Origin: Asticcacaulis sp. MM231
Lineage (GTDB): Bacteria; Pseudomonadota; Alphaproteobacteria; Caulobacterales; Caulobacteraceae
Assembly (NCBI RefSeq): GCF_964186625.1
Contig: NZ_OZ075108.1
Span: 2,108,001 to 2,172,000 of the forward strand
Reading direction: 5' to 3'
Length of the DNA: 64,000 nucleotides
Shown: positions 26,743 through 35,237 of the stretch, piece after piece
Position numbering within the stretch: position 1 is the stretch's first letter
Layout: each line of letters begins with the position of its first letter
The notes under the pieces: model-generated
Database searches by the model: none
What the model was told of the DNA's origin: nothing
The model's input: only the letters and a program-made list of their open reading frames with translations
Made by a program: the position numbers and the translations under genes

Positions 26743-28173
26743 ATGTCCACGTCTGCTTTCGCCGAAGCCCCGCCAGTCGCTCCAGATGTCATCGCCCAGA
26801 TTAAGGCTGTGGTTGGTGAGGCCGGTTATAGCGAAGACGCAATGCGGGTCGATCCGAAGCTGACCGAATGGCGCGGCAAATGGAAAGGGCATACGCCCCT
26901 TCTGGTCCTGCCGAAATCGACCGAGGAAGTCGCGGCTGTCGTCAAGATATGCTACGATAACAACGTGGCCATCACCCCCCAGGGCGGCAATACCGGGCTG
27001 GTCGGCGGCCAAATTCCGTTCGGTGAAATCCTGATCTCGCTTGAACGCATGAAGGCGATCCGCGACGTGGCCCCGACCGACGACACCATGGTGCTCGAAG
27101 CCGGCCTGACCCTGCTGGATGCCCAACAGACCGCTGAAAAAGCCAATCGCTATTTCCCGCTCTCTCTGGCCGCCGAAGGCACCGCCACAGTCGGCGGCGT
27201 CATCTCGACCAATGCCGGCGGCACGGCCGTGCTGCGCTATGGCGTGACGCGCGATCTGGTATCAGGGCTTGAGGTGGTGCTGCCCAATGGTGAAATTTTC
27301 AACGGCCTGAAGCGCCTGCGCAAGGACAATACCGGTTACGACATCAAACACATGTTCATAGGTGCCGAGGGCACGCTCGGCATTATTACCGCAGCCTCGC
27401 TCAAGCTGTTCCCGATCATGAATTCGCGCTCCACCGCCATTGTGGCGTTTGAAAGCTCACAGAAGGCTATCGACCTGCTGGTGCGCGCCAAGCAGGAAAC
27501 CGGCGGTCAGGTCGAGGCGTTCGAGCTGATGGGGCGTTACGGCCTTTCGCTGGTGCTCAAGAATATTCCTGATACCCGCGAACCGCTGGGCGCCGAATAT
27601 CCGTGGTACGCCCTGATCGAGGTCGCGTCCGGCGATCCTGAAGGCGCCTCCGCCTCGATGGAACGCCTGCTCGAAGCGGCCTTCGAGGAAGATCTGGTGC
27701 TTGATGCCGTTATCGCCCAGAACGAAACCCAAGCCGCCGAATTCTGGCGCCTGCGCGAAGATCACTCAGCCGCCGAAAAGGTGGAGGGCGCGGCCTGGAA
27801 ACACGATATCTCTGTGCCGCTGTCACGCATGGCTGAATATATGGAGGAAGGCGCAAAAGCGATCGAGGCCTTCCTGCCGGGTGCGCGCCTGGTAGCTTTT
27901 GGCCACGTCGGCGACGGCAATGTCCACTTTAACGTCATCGTGCCGGTCGGGATGGATCCTGCTACCTTCAACGCCATGCGCGACGAAGGCGCCAAGGTCG
28001 TCCACGACCTGGTGCATCAGTATGAGGGTTCGATTTCCGCTGAACATGGCCTGGGCCGTATGAAAACGCAGGAAGCCCTGCTTTATAAAGACCCGGTGGC
28101 TATCGCCGCCATGCAGGCCCTGCGATTAGCGCTGGACCCGAAGCGCATCATGAACCCGCACGTATTGTTTTAG
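26743..28173 (+). CDS. FAD-linked D-2-hydroxyacid dehydrogenase (D-lactate/D-2-hydroxyglutarate type)
   Basis: A 476-residue flavoenzyme oxidising a D-2-hydroxyacid. The FAD-binding PCMH domain shows PQGGNTGLVGGQIP and TVGGVISTNAGGTAVLRYG; the C-terminal FAD-oxidase domain shows HVGDGNVHFNV, SAEHGLGRMK and LDPKRIMNPHVLF. ATG 26743 with GAGG upstream gives the usual start; earlier ATGs in frame lack support. Distinguishing lactate from hydroxyglutarate needs alignment. Confidence 0.92.
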   Translation: MSTSAFAEAPPVAPDVIAQIKAVVGEAGYSEDAMRVDPKLTEWRGKWKGHTPLLVLPKSTEEVAAVVKICYDNNVAITPQGGNTGLVGGQIPFGEILISLERMKAIRDVAPTDDTMVLEAGLTLLDAQQTAEKANRYFPLSLAAEGTATVGGVISTNAGGTAVLRYGVTRDLVSGLEVVLPNGEIFNGLKRLRKDNTGYDIKHMFIGAEGTLGIITAASLKLFPIMNSRSTAIVAFESSQKAIDLLVRAKQETGGQVEAFELMGRYGLSLVLKNIPDTREPLGAEYPWYALIEVASGDPEGASASMERLLEAAFEEDLVLDAVIAQNETQAAEFWRLREDHSAAEKVEGAAWKHDISVPLSRMAEYMEEGAKAIEAFLPGARLVAFGHVGDGNVHFNVIVPVGMDPATFNAMRDEGAKVVHDLVHQYEGSISAEHGLGRMKTQEALLYKDPVAIAAMQALRLALDPKRIMNPHVLF

Positions 28174-28282
28174 ACTCTACTCACGGAAGTTCACAACAAC
28201 TTTTGGGTCGGTATAGAGTCGTTTCCAAGCCCATCAGGGCAGGCGGCTATGGCAGGAAGGTCTTAGCGGTCAATGGCATGGA

Positions 28283-29113
28283 TCAACGTGCGAAAATAGC
28301 GTCAACGGCGGCTTGCGCCAGATCTATTTCCGGATCGTCTTCCTTGGCGCGGATGACGCCGTTCATGGTTTTGAGCAGATCGTGCATGGTGAAGGGCTTC
28401 GGCAGCAGCGCATCAGCACCGGCGGCCTTTGCTGCCGCCAGAACATGCACGGCGGTAATCGTACTGTCAACGCCCTGCGACATGGCAACGACCTTGACGT
28501 GACCAAAGTCGGACTTGATCTGCGCCGTCCCCTCAATGCCGCCAATGCCGGGAATCAGGACAGCCGTCACCACAACATCGATCATGCCGAGATTGTGGTC
28601 GAAGAAGGCGTCCTCCATATTTGAAGTGTAGGACACCTTGTAGCCGACCTGCCTGAGCACAGCGCAGACATCATGACGCAGAAGTTCGTCATCTTCTATG
28701 ACCAGAACGTGGTGATCTTTTGCACGCGCCCGGTGGTATGCGTTGGTATCGGCCAGAAGACCTTTAAGTTTTTCAGGATTGAACGGTTTCTGCAGTACGA
28801 AATCGGCGCTGCCGCCCTGCCCTGCATGACTTGAGATATCAATCTTGCCATCGCGCCGGACGCCATTGGACATGATGGCCAGCGGTGCATCCTGAGCGTC
28901 CTGGCGAATTTCACCAAGCAGGTCGATCGTCGTGCCGCGTTCGCCTTGGGAATCAAACAACAACAGATGGAAGCGACTGGACTTCAGCATACGCATGGCC
29001 ATGCGCTGATCAAAGCTAAGAACAGATGTCCATTTCTGATCATGCAGCATCGTGGCGATGCGCTGCGCCTGATCACGGTTCTGATCCATGACGAGCACAC
29101 TACCTAAACTCAT
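28283..29113 (-). CDS. Tandem-receiver protein with a degenerate second receiver
   Basis: A 276-residue protein of two REC domains and no output domain. REC1 (residues 1-125) keeps an acidic site and a likely phospho-acceptor Asp54 in HLLLFDSQG. REC2 (about 133-255) has the acidic pair VIEDDE and the Lys in LLPKPF, but the acceptor position in VVVTAVLIPG is Ala184 instead of Asp, so it is a pseudo-receiver. A role as a phosphate-insensitive adaptor is inferred. Confidence 0.88.
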   Translation of the reverse strand: MSLGSVLVMDQNRDQAQRIATMLHDQKWTSVLSFDQRMAMRMLKSSRFHLLLFDSQGERGTTIDLLGEIRQDAQDAPLAIMSNGVRRDGKIDISSHAGQGGSADFVLQKPFNPEKLKGLLADTNAYHRARAKDHHVLVIEDDELLRHDVCAVLRQVGYKVSYTSNMEDAFFDHNLGMIDVVVTAVLIPGIGGIEGTAQIKSDFGHVKVVAMSQGVDSTITAVHVLAAAKAAGADALLPKPFTMHDLLKTMNGVIRAKEDDPEIDLAQAAVDAIFAR

Positions 29114-29309
29114 ACGGACACCAGATACAGACGCTATACAACACAGGCCCTTGTTAAGTTAAAAAGCCTTAAAAACCCCGTAAGTTTAAAGGTTAGCGCG
29201 TATTAATCAGTCACAGCAAAGACCATCCGTATGATTGCCTTGCACCTCGAACATCCCTATGTTCAACATCCATACGCCCCTGCAAGCCGACAAAGTTAAA
29301 AGAGCGATC

Positions 29310-30101
29310 ATGCTGACCCTCATTTCCCCCGCCAAATCGCTCGACCTGACACCATTTGACATCGGCCTGGCGCCTACTGAAACGCGCTTTCCGGACCAGA
29401 GCCAAAAGCTTCTAACCGCCCTTAAGCGCCTGAAGCCCAAGCACATCGCCGAACTGATGGATATCTCCAAAGCCTTGAGCGACCTGAACTACGAGCGTTA
29501 TCAGGGCTTTGAAAATCAGACGCCAGGCGCTTGCGTCTTCATGTTCGATGGTGATGTATATACCGGTCTTGAAGCGCGCACCCTGAATAAAGAAGGCGCG
29601 ATGTGGGCGCAAACGCATCTCCGCATCCTGTCCGGTCTTTACGGTATCTTACGTCCACTCGACCTCATACGCCCCTACCGTTTGGAAATGGGTTCACACC
29701 TGAAAGTCGGTCGAGCGGAAACGCTTTATCAGTTCTGGGGCGATAGTCTCGCCAAGAGCCTCACGGCGGAATTGCAAGAGCAAGGCAGCGACACCGTGGT
29801 CAATCTGGCGAGCCAGGAATATGCCCGCGCCGCCCTGACCAAGGCGCTGAAAGCCAAGGTTGTCAGTCCACGTTTTCTGGAGATCAAAGGCAATCGGGCC
29901 AGGATCGTGTCCTTCTTCGCCAAGAAGGCGCGTGGCCTGATGGCGCGTTACATGATTGATCAGCGCGTGGATCGCATCGAGGGTCTGAAGGACTTCAAGA
30001 TCGCCGATTACAGCTTCCGCGCCGATCTATCGAAGGATGATGACTGGGTGTTCACCCGCACGCAGCCCGAACTGCTGACCAAGGCGAAGAAGGCGGCCTA
30101 A
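29310..30101 (+). CDS. yaaA: YaaA family peroxide-stress protein
   Basis: A 263-residue DNA-binding stress protein that in E. coli lowers free iron during peroxide stress. It starts MLTLISPAKSLDL and carries LSDLNYERYQGF, MFDGDVYTGLEA, LRILSGLYGILRPLDLIRPYRLEMG and the family's C-terminal GLMARYMI. ATG 29310 matches the family start; 29235 would add 25 residues without homology. It converges on tsaC with a four-base overlap. Confidence 0.95.
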   Translation: MLTLISPAKSLDLTPFDIGLAPTETRFPDQSQKLLTALKRLKPKHIAELMDISKALSDLNYERYQGFENQTPGACVFMFDGDVYTGLEARTLNKEGAMWAQTHLRILSGLYGILRPLDLIRPYRLEMGSHLKVGRAETLYQFWGDSLAKSLTAELQEQGSDTVVNLASQEYARAALTKALKAKVVSPRFLEIKGNRARIVSFFAKKARGLMARYMIDQRVDRIEGLKDFKIADYSFRADLSKDDDWVFTRTQPELLTKAKKAA

Positions 30102-31015
30102 CCGACAAAGCCAGCGGCACGCTTTATGCGGTCGTTGATCGCCTCGCCTATACCGTCCTCAGGCATGGGTGCGATTTCGATGACAGGCGGCTTGAAGCGA
30201 TCGGCTTCCCGCAGCGCCTTGAAGAGGTTGGCCGCGGCTTCATGCAGGTCGCGCGTGGCGCTCAACTGGATCACCGGCCCGTCATGAAGCACAGGGCCGA
30301 AGGCCAGATAGGCCGCGCCGGCCGTTGGATTTTCAACATTGATTTTTACCGGCGCATCGGGCGCATAATGCAGTGCCATCCGCCCAGGTGACCTATGCCC
30401 GTCGGCTTCATCCTGCGCCAATGGCCCGACAACGGCCTCAATCTGCGCTCGCGTCACGGCGCCAGCGCGCAGGTAACGCACGTCTCCCAGCAAACTGACA
30501 ACGGTTGATTCCACACCAACCTGACAATCGGCGCCATCGGGCGATACCTGCACAAAGGCGCCGGTTTCTTCAAAGGCATCTCGTTGCGTAGTCGGGCTCG
30601 GACGACCGGAGCGATTGGCCGAGGGCGCCACCACGCCCGCGCCAAAACCACGCAGGATGTCCAGCGCCACCTTATGATCCGGCATCCGCAGGGCCACGCT
30701 GTCGAGGCCAGCGCGCGCCAGATCGCAGACCAGATCGGTATCGCGCACCGTCACGACAAGGGTAAGCGATCCCGGCCAGAAGGCCGCCGCAAGCGTACGG
30801 GCGCGGTCATCAAAGATGCCGATGCGCTCAGCCAACGCCATGTCCCCCACGTGGACGATAAGCGGATTGAAACGCGGCCGTCCCTTGGCCTCAAAAACCT
30901 TGATCACCGCTTCCGGATCGGACGCAGAAGCGCCTAATCCATAAACCGTCTCCGTAGGCAGATGGATCAGACCGCCCTCACGCAGGGCACGGACAGCCGC
31001 GTCGACAACACTCAT
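30098..31015 (-). CDS. tsaC: Threonylcarbamoyl-AMP synthase (Sua5 type)
   Basis: Makes threonylcarbamoyl-adenylate for the t6A37 modification of ANN-decoding tRNAs. An N-terminal YrdC domain (GLIHLPTETVYGLGASA, KGRPRFNPLIVHV, APSANRSGRPSPTT) is followed by a C-terminal Sua5 domain (PGRMALHYAPDAPV), giving 305 residues. Its ATG overlaps the stop of the upstream b561-YceI gene as ATGA, so the two are co-translated. Confidence 0.95.
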   Translation of the reverse strand: MSVVDAAVRALREGGLIHLPTETVYGLGASASDPEAVIKVFEAKGRPRFNPLIVHVGDMALAERIGIFDDRARTLAAAFWPGSLTLVVTVRDTDLVCDLARAGLDSVALRMPDHKVALDILRGFGAGVVAPSANRSGRPSPTTQRDAFEETGAFVQVSPDGADCQVGVESTVVSLLGDVRYLRAGAVTRAQIEAVVGPLAQDEADGHRSPGRMALHYAPDAPVKINVENPTAGAAYLAFGPVLHDGPVIQLSATRDLHEAAANLFKALREADRFKPPVIEIAPMPEDGIGEAINDRIKRAAGFVG

Positions 31016-32274
31016 TTAGACGCTTTGGCTTTCAGGCTGATGGCGACCGACACCTTGGCCGGGATGGAATCCGTGGCGGCCCATTCGCCAGACCCGACAC
31101 CGAACGCTGTGCGATCGAGATCAACATTGCCAGACATAGTAGCGATATCGTCCTTGATGGTCAGAGTGAACGGCAGGCTAAGAGGCTGCGTTTTGCCGTG
31201 AAGGGTCAGTTTGCCCTTGGCGACAAAATGTGTCGCATCTTTTTTGGTAAAGCTTGCCGCTTCAAAGACAGCTTTTGGCGTGCTTGCGATATTGAAGAAG
31301 GACGCGCTCTTCAGCGTGCCATCGCGGTCGTTATCCCCAGAATTGACCGAGGCGAGATCAATCGTCACCCTGACGCGGGACTTATCGAGTTGCTCCGGAT
31401 CAAAGGCGATATTGGCGCTATAGGCGCTGAATCCACCATTGACCGCTTCGCCCGAAAACGTCGTTGAGAAGGCGATCCTGGTGGCGGACTTATCGACGCT
31501 CCAGGTCGTGATCGCCACCGCTTCCGGTGAGGGTGACGGTGAGGCTGAGGCAGATGCCGAAGCAAACTCCGTGGCCGCTGCTTCCGCCGGCGCACTTGCA
31601 TCTCCCACTTCTGCGGGTGGCGCAGCGGGTTCGCCGGTTTCCAGTGGCGTGCCGCGCATGATGCCGAAACCGAGGGCTACGGCCAGCGCCACAACGCCGA
31701 TTGGCAGCATCCAGCGATAGTTCAGGATCGGGCGAGGTTTCAGTCCCGGCACCATATGCTCAACCACCGTATCCTTGTCGACGAACTGGTGCTTGAGCGC
31801 GGCAAGAACATGCAGCGGGATCATGGCATAGAACAGCAGCTTGGCGATCAGGCCGTGCGCCGCTTCAAAGGTTTCATGCGCATCGTGTGTCTGGGGCACC
31901 GGCAGATGCGGCCAAGCTATGCCGAAAAAAGGAATTTCGCGCGCCGAGGTCGAGACCATCAGCCAGCCCGACAGCGGCAGGGCGATCATGACAACGTAGA
32001 ACGCGACGTGCAGGGCTTGCGCCGCCAGGGCCTGCCATTTTGGCATCGGCGGTTCGGGCGGCGCTTTGTAGGCGAAACGCAAACCTACACGGAGAAAGGT
32101 CAGCAGGAAAATCAGGATGCCGATCGACTTGTGCAGGTTGGCGCGATTGAACAGCAACGTGTCCTTGTCTTCGAAACGCCAGCCCAGGAACACCATGAAC
32201 AGGATCAGAAAGGCCATCAGCCAGTGGATATAGCGGCTGTAGCGATTATAGCTGGTCGGGGTCAGGTCGCTCAT
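31012..32274 (-). CDS. Cytochrome b561-YceI fusion protein
   Basis: A 420-residue fusion. Residues 1-185 are a four-helix di-heme b561 (YSRYIHWLMAF, ANLHKSIGIL, MIALPLSGWLM, AHGLIAKLLFYAMIPLHVLAALKHQF). A fifth helix (about 195-215) and a low-complexity Ala/Ser/Pro linker lead to a periplasmic YceI domain (ITTWSVDKSATRIAF...GGFSAYSANIAFDPEQ...GKLTLHGKTQPL). YceI proteins bind isoprenoids such as ubiquinone, so the fusion may bring a lipid electron carrier to the heme protein. Start 32274 has GAGGAG upstream. Confidence 0.92.
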   Translation of the reverse strand: MSDLTPTSYNRYSRYIHWLMAFLILFMVFLGWRFEDKDTLLFNRANLHKSIGILIFLLTFLRVGLRFAYKAPPEPPMPKWQALAAQALHVAFYVVMIALPLSGWLMVSTSAREIPFFGIAWPHLPVPQTHDAHETFEAAHGLIAKLLFYAMIPLHVLAALKHQFVDKDTVVEHMVPGLKPRPILNYRWMLPIGVVALAVALGFGIMRGTPLETGEPAAPPAEVGDASAPAEAAATEFASASASASPSPSPEAVAITTWSVDKSATRIAFSTTFSGEAVNGGFSAYSANIAFDPEQLDKSRVRVTIDLASVNSGDNDRDGTLKSASFFNIASTPKAVFEAASFTKKDATHFVAKGKLTLHGKTQPLSLPFTLTIKDDIATMSGNVDLDRTAFGVGSGEWAATDSIPAKVSVAISLKAKASK

Positions 32275-32459
32275 GTGGGCACTCTCCTCAGATAAACCCT
32301 GCATACACCAAGGGCATCGGAACGTCATGCGAAATTATATGTAACAGCTGCAAGCACAATTCAAGCGCTCGCTGCAATTTAAAAGTTGACGTTCGCGTAA
32401 ATTAAACTTGCGACACGTCCCTTACCGTCATAGACTAAGCGAAAATACAGGGACTCGCC

Positions 32460-34217
32460 ATGACTTACCGCCCGAGCATCAAAGACATCACCTTCTGCCT
32501 CGATCATGTGATCGGCATGTCGGACAGCTACAACACTTCCGCCTTCCCGGATTTTGACGAATCCCTGCGCGATGCCGTGCTGGACGCCGCCGGTCAATTG
32601 GCCGGTGATGTGCTGGCGCCGCTTAATCGTGTCGGCGACCTGAATGGCACAAAGCTTGATGGTGATCGCGTGGTGGTCGCGCCGGGCTTCCTCGACGCCA
32701 TCAAGGCCTATGCCGAAGGCGGCTGGTATGGCCTGGCGGCCGATCCGGCCTTTGGCGGACAAGGCCTGCCCAAAATGCTCGAACAGGCCTGTTTCGACAT
32801 GTTCCACGGCGCCAACATGGCCTTCACCCTGCTGCCGACGCTTAGTCAGGGCTCGATCGAAGCCATCCACGCCCACGGATCGCAAGCACAAAAGGACCTC
32901 TTCCTGCCCAAACTGATCTCAGGTGTTTGGTGCGGCACCATGAACCTGACCGAACCCGGCGCCGGTTCCGATCTGGCGGCGCTCACCACGAAAGCCGAAC
33001 CCAATGGCGACGGCACCTACGCCATCACCGGCCAGAAGATCTTCATCACCTGGGGCGAGCATGATGGCGCCGACAACATCATCCATCTGGTGCTGGCGCG
33101 CCTGCCCGACGCCCCCAAAGGCACGCGCGGCATCTCGTTGTTTCTGTGCCCGAAATACCTGCTCGATTCCGAAGGCAATAAGGGCGTGCGCAACACGGTC
33201 AAGTGCGTCGGGCTGGAGCACAAGCTCGGCATCCATGCCTCACCGACCTGCGTCATGTCGTTTGAAGGCGCGCAAGCCGAACTGATCGGCCCGCCCAATG
33301 GTGGCCTCGCTGCCATGTTCACGATGATGAACGCCGCGCGTCTCGCCGTCGGTTTTGAAGGCGTCGGTCTGGCGGATGCGGCCTGGCAAAAAGCGCAGGC
33401 CTATGCGCTCGATCGCCGTCAGGGCAAGTCGCTGATCACCGGTCAGGACTACGCGCCGATCTATGATCACCCTGATGTCCGCCTGATGCTGGCCCAGATG
33501 AAGGCCAAGACGGAAGCCGCCCGCGCCATTTGCATGGCAACCGCCGCGGCCATCGACGCCGCCAAGGTGGATGAAGACAACGCCCGCCACAAGCGCCGCG
33601 AGGATTTCCTCGTGCCCATCGCCAAGGCGTGGAGCACGGATCGCGCTGTCGAAGTCGCCTCCCTCGGGGTTCAGGTCCATGGCGGCATGGGCTTCATCGA
33701 AGAGACCGGCGCGGCGCAATATTACCGCGACGCCCGCATAGCCCCGATCTACGAAGGCACCAATGGCATTCAGGCCGCCGATCTGGTTGGGCGCAAGCTC
33801 GGCAGCGATGGCGTGGCCGCGCGTGAACTCGAAGCCGATATTCGCTCCTTCTTGGAAATCAATGCCCTGCAAGCCGATTTTAAAGCGGAATTTGAGCTTC
33901 TACATGCTGCCGTCACCGCCTTCTCGGTGGCCTCAGATCATCTGCTGACGCAAAAGACCAAGGCACCGCTCGATGTTGCAACCGGCGCCACCACCTATCT
34001 GCAACTCAGCGGCGATCTGATCGGCGGCTGGCTGCTGCTTAAAGGGGCTCTGGTGGCGCAAAGCCAGTTGGCGACGGGCGATGCTGCCTGGCTGAATGAC
34101 CGCATCAAGCTGGCGCGCCTGTTCTGCGCCCATACGCTCAGCCACGCACCGGCGCACCTCGCCGCCATCAAGTCAGGGTATGGCGCTCTTGATGGTCTGA
34201 CGCTCAGCCTCGATTAA
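32460..34217 (+). CDS. Acyl-CoA dehydrogenase (DmdC-like, long form)
   Basis: A 585-residue flavoprotein that introduces a 2,3-double bond in an acyl-CoA. The N-terminal extension (YRPSIKDITFCLDHV) and C-terminal domain mark the long subfamily that includes 3-methylmercaptopropionyl-CoA dehydrogenase. MNLTEPGAGSDL, ITGQKIFITWGEHD and the catalytic Glu in IYEGTNGIQAADL are present. The substrate is not deducible; no beta-oxidation partner is adjacent. Confidence 0.93.
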   Translation: MTYRPSIKDITFCLDHVIGMSDSYNTSAFPDFDESLRDAVLDAAGQLAGDVLAPLNRVGDLNGTKLDGDRVVVAPGFLDAIKAYAEGGWYGLAADPAFGGQGLPKMLEQACFDMFHGANMAFTLLPTLSQGSIEAIHAHGSQAQKDLFLPKLISGVWCGTMNLTEPGAGSDLAALTTKAEPNGDGTYAITGQKIFITWGEHDGADNIIHLVLARLPDAPKGTRGISLFLCPKYLLDSEGNKGVRNTVKCVGLEHKLGIHASPTCVMSFEGAQAELIGPPNGGLAAMFTMMNAARLAVGFEGVGLADAAWQKAQAYALDRRQGKSLITGQDYAPIYDHPDVRLMLAQMKAKTEAARAICMATAAAIDAAKVDEDNARHKRREDFLVPIAKAWSTDRAVEVASLGVQVHGGMGFIEETGAAQYYRDARIAPIYEGTNGIQAADLVGRKLGSDGVAARELEADIRSFLEINALQADFKAEFELLHAAVTAFSVASDHLLTQKTKAPLDVATGATTYLQLSGDLIGGWLLLKGALVAQSQLATGDAAWLNDRIKLARLFCAHTLSHAPAHLAAIKSGYGALDGLTLSLD

Positions 34218-34224
34218 GTTTCGA

Positions 34225-35112
34225 TTAATTTGACGGCGTGTCGCCGATCGGACCGCCTTCGCCTTCCGACGGTCGCGCATTGGTCCGGCGGGTCATGTCT
34301 TGTGTGTCCGTGGTCGGGCCGCCCGGCGTTCGCATCGGCGCCGGCGCGGTTGGCAGCAGGTTAACCGAAGGATGCGCGCCGCTGGCTTGCGCCTTCAGCA
34401 TGATATTGATGGTCTCGCGCACAAAGATCGCGTCGGTCACCACACCCAGTTCCAGGCGCTGATTGTCGTCCTCGACCTGTTTGATCAGCACGCCGGCGAT
34501 AAAGGTATGGCCCTTGCCGCCCTGGCTGGTCATGAAAACCGGACCACCGGAATTACCCGGCACCGCCGTCAGGTCGATCAGGAAGGTCGGATAGGTGCTG
34601 GAAGGCGAGATCGGATAGGAGGCCAGGCGTCCGGCCCGCAAGATCGGGAAGCCCGCCACATTGGCCGAAAGTCCATGCGGATAGCCCAGCGTCACCATCT
34701 CATCGCCAGCCACCACGCGCTCGTTAATGAAGGTGGTGTCGTCGGCCAGCCAACTGACGGGAATGGCGGAATCACGCAACGATTCCGGCACATTGACCGG
34801 AATGACGGCGATATCCTGCGCCGGATGCTGATACCAGACCGGCCCCGTGGCTGAGCGAATGGTCATGTTGGACGGGACATAACTCCAGTTGCCCTTGGCC
34901 CCCTGAACGCGCCAGCCGATACGCACATCGGCCGCCGGCATCTTTTCAAAAACATGGGCGGCGGTGACCAACACGATCTGCGTCGTGCCGTCGGCCTTTG
35001 GCACCGAAATCAGGAAGCCCGTGCCGACCATGCGCTTGGCCTCACTGATCGGCTGATCGATCTGGACGGTAGCCTTGATCAGCGCCACGGTCAGGTCAAC
35101 ATCCATCATCAC
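34225..35112 (-). CDS. Trypsin-like serine protease without visible signal peptide
   Basis: A 295-residue chymotrypsin-fold protein with an apparent triad: His in VTAAHVFEK, Asp in QDIAVIPV and Ser in AVPGNSGGPVF. The Pro/Thr-rich C-terminal tail has no domain. A signal peptide is not obvious (MMMDVDLTVALIKATV), so a cytoplasmic location or non-classical export is possible. It converges on the acyl-CoA dehydrogenase gene with a seven-base gap. Confidence 0.82.
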   Translation of the reverse strand: MMMDVDLTVALIKATVQIDQPISEAKRMVGTGFLISVPKADGTTQIVLVTAAHVFEKMPAADVRIGWRVQGAKGNWSYVPSNMTIRSATGPVWYQHPAQDIAVIPVNVPESLRDSAIPVSWLADDTTFINERVVAGDEMVTLGYPHGLSANVAGFPILRAGRLASYPISPSSTYPTFLIDLTAVPGNSGGPVFMTSQGGKGHTFIAGVLIKQVEDDNQRLELGVVTDAIFVRETINIMLKAQASGAHPSVNLLPTAPAPMRTPGGPTTDTQDMTRRTNARPSEGEGGPIGDTPSN

Positions 35113-35237
35113 CCATATCCCCCATTTTCGGCTCTCGAAACCCTAAAGCCATTTGACGGCATTTCCGGATTGGGTCAATCCTCTACCCCAATCGCGCGCC
35201 GCAAAGGCCCTTTCCAATCTGTCAGGCGAACTCAGCC

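Noticed and set aside
29140..29215. Further CtrA-like sites upstream of the tandem receiver
   Set aside because: TTAA halves are there but spaced six bases (TTAA-N6-TTAA), not seven.
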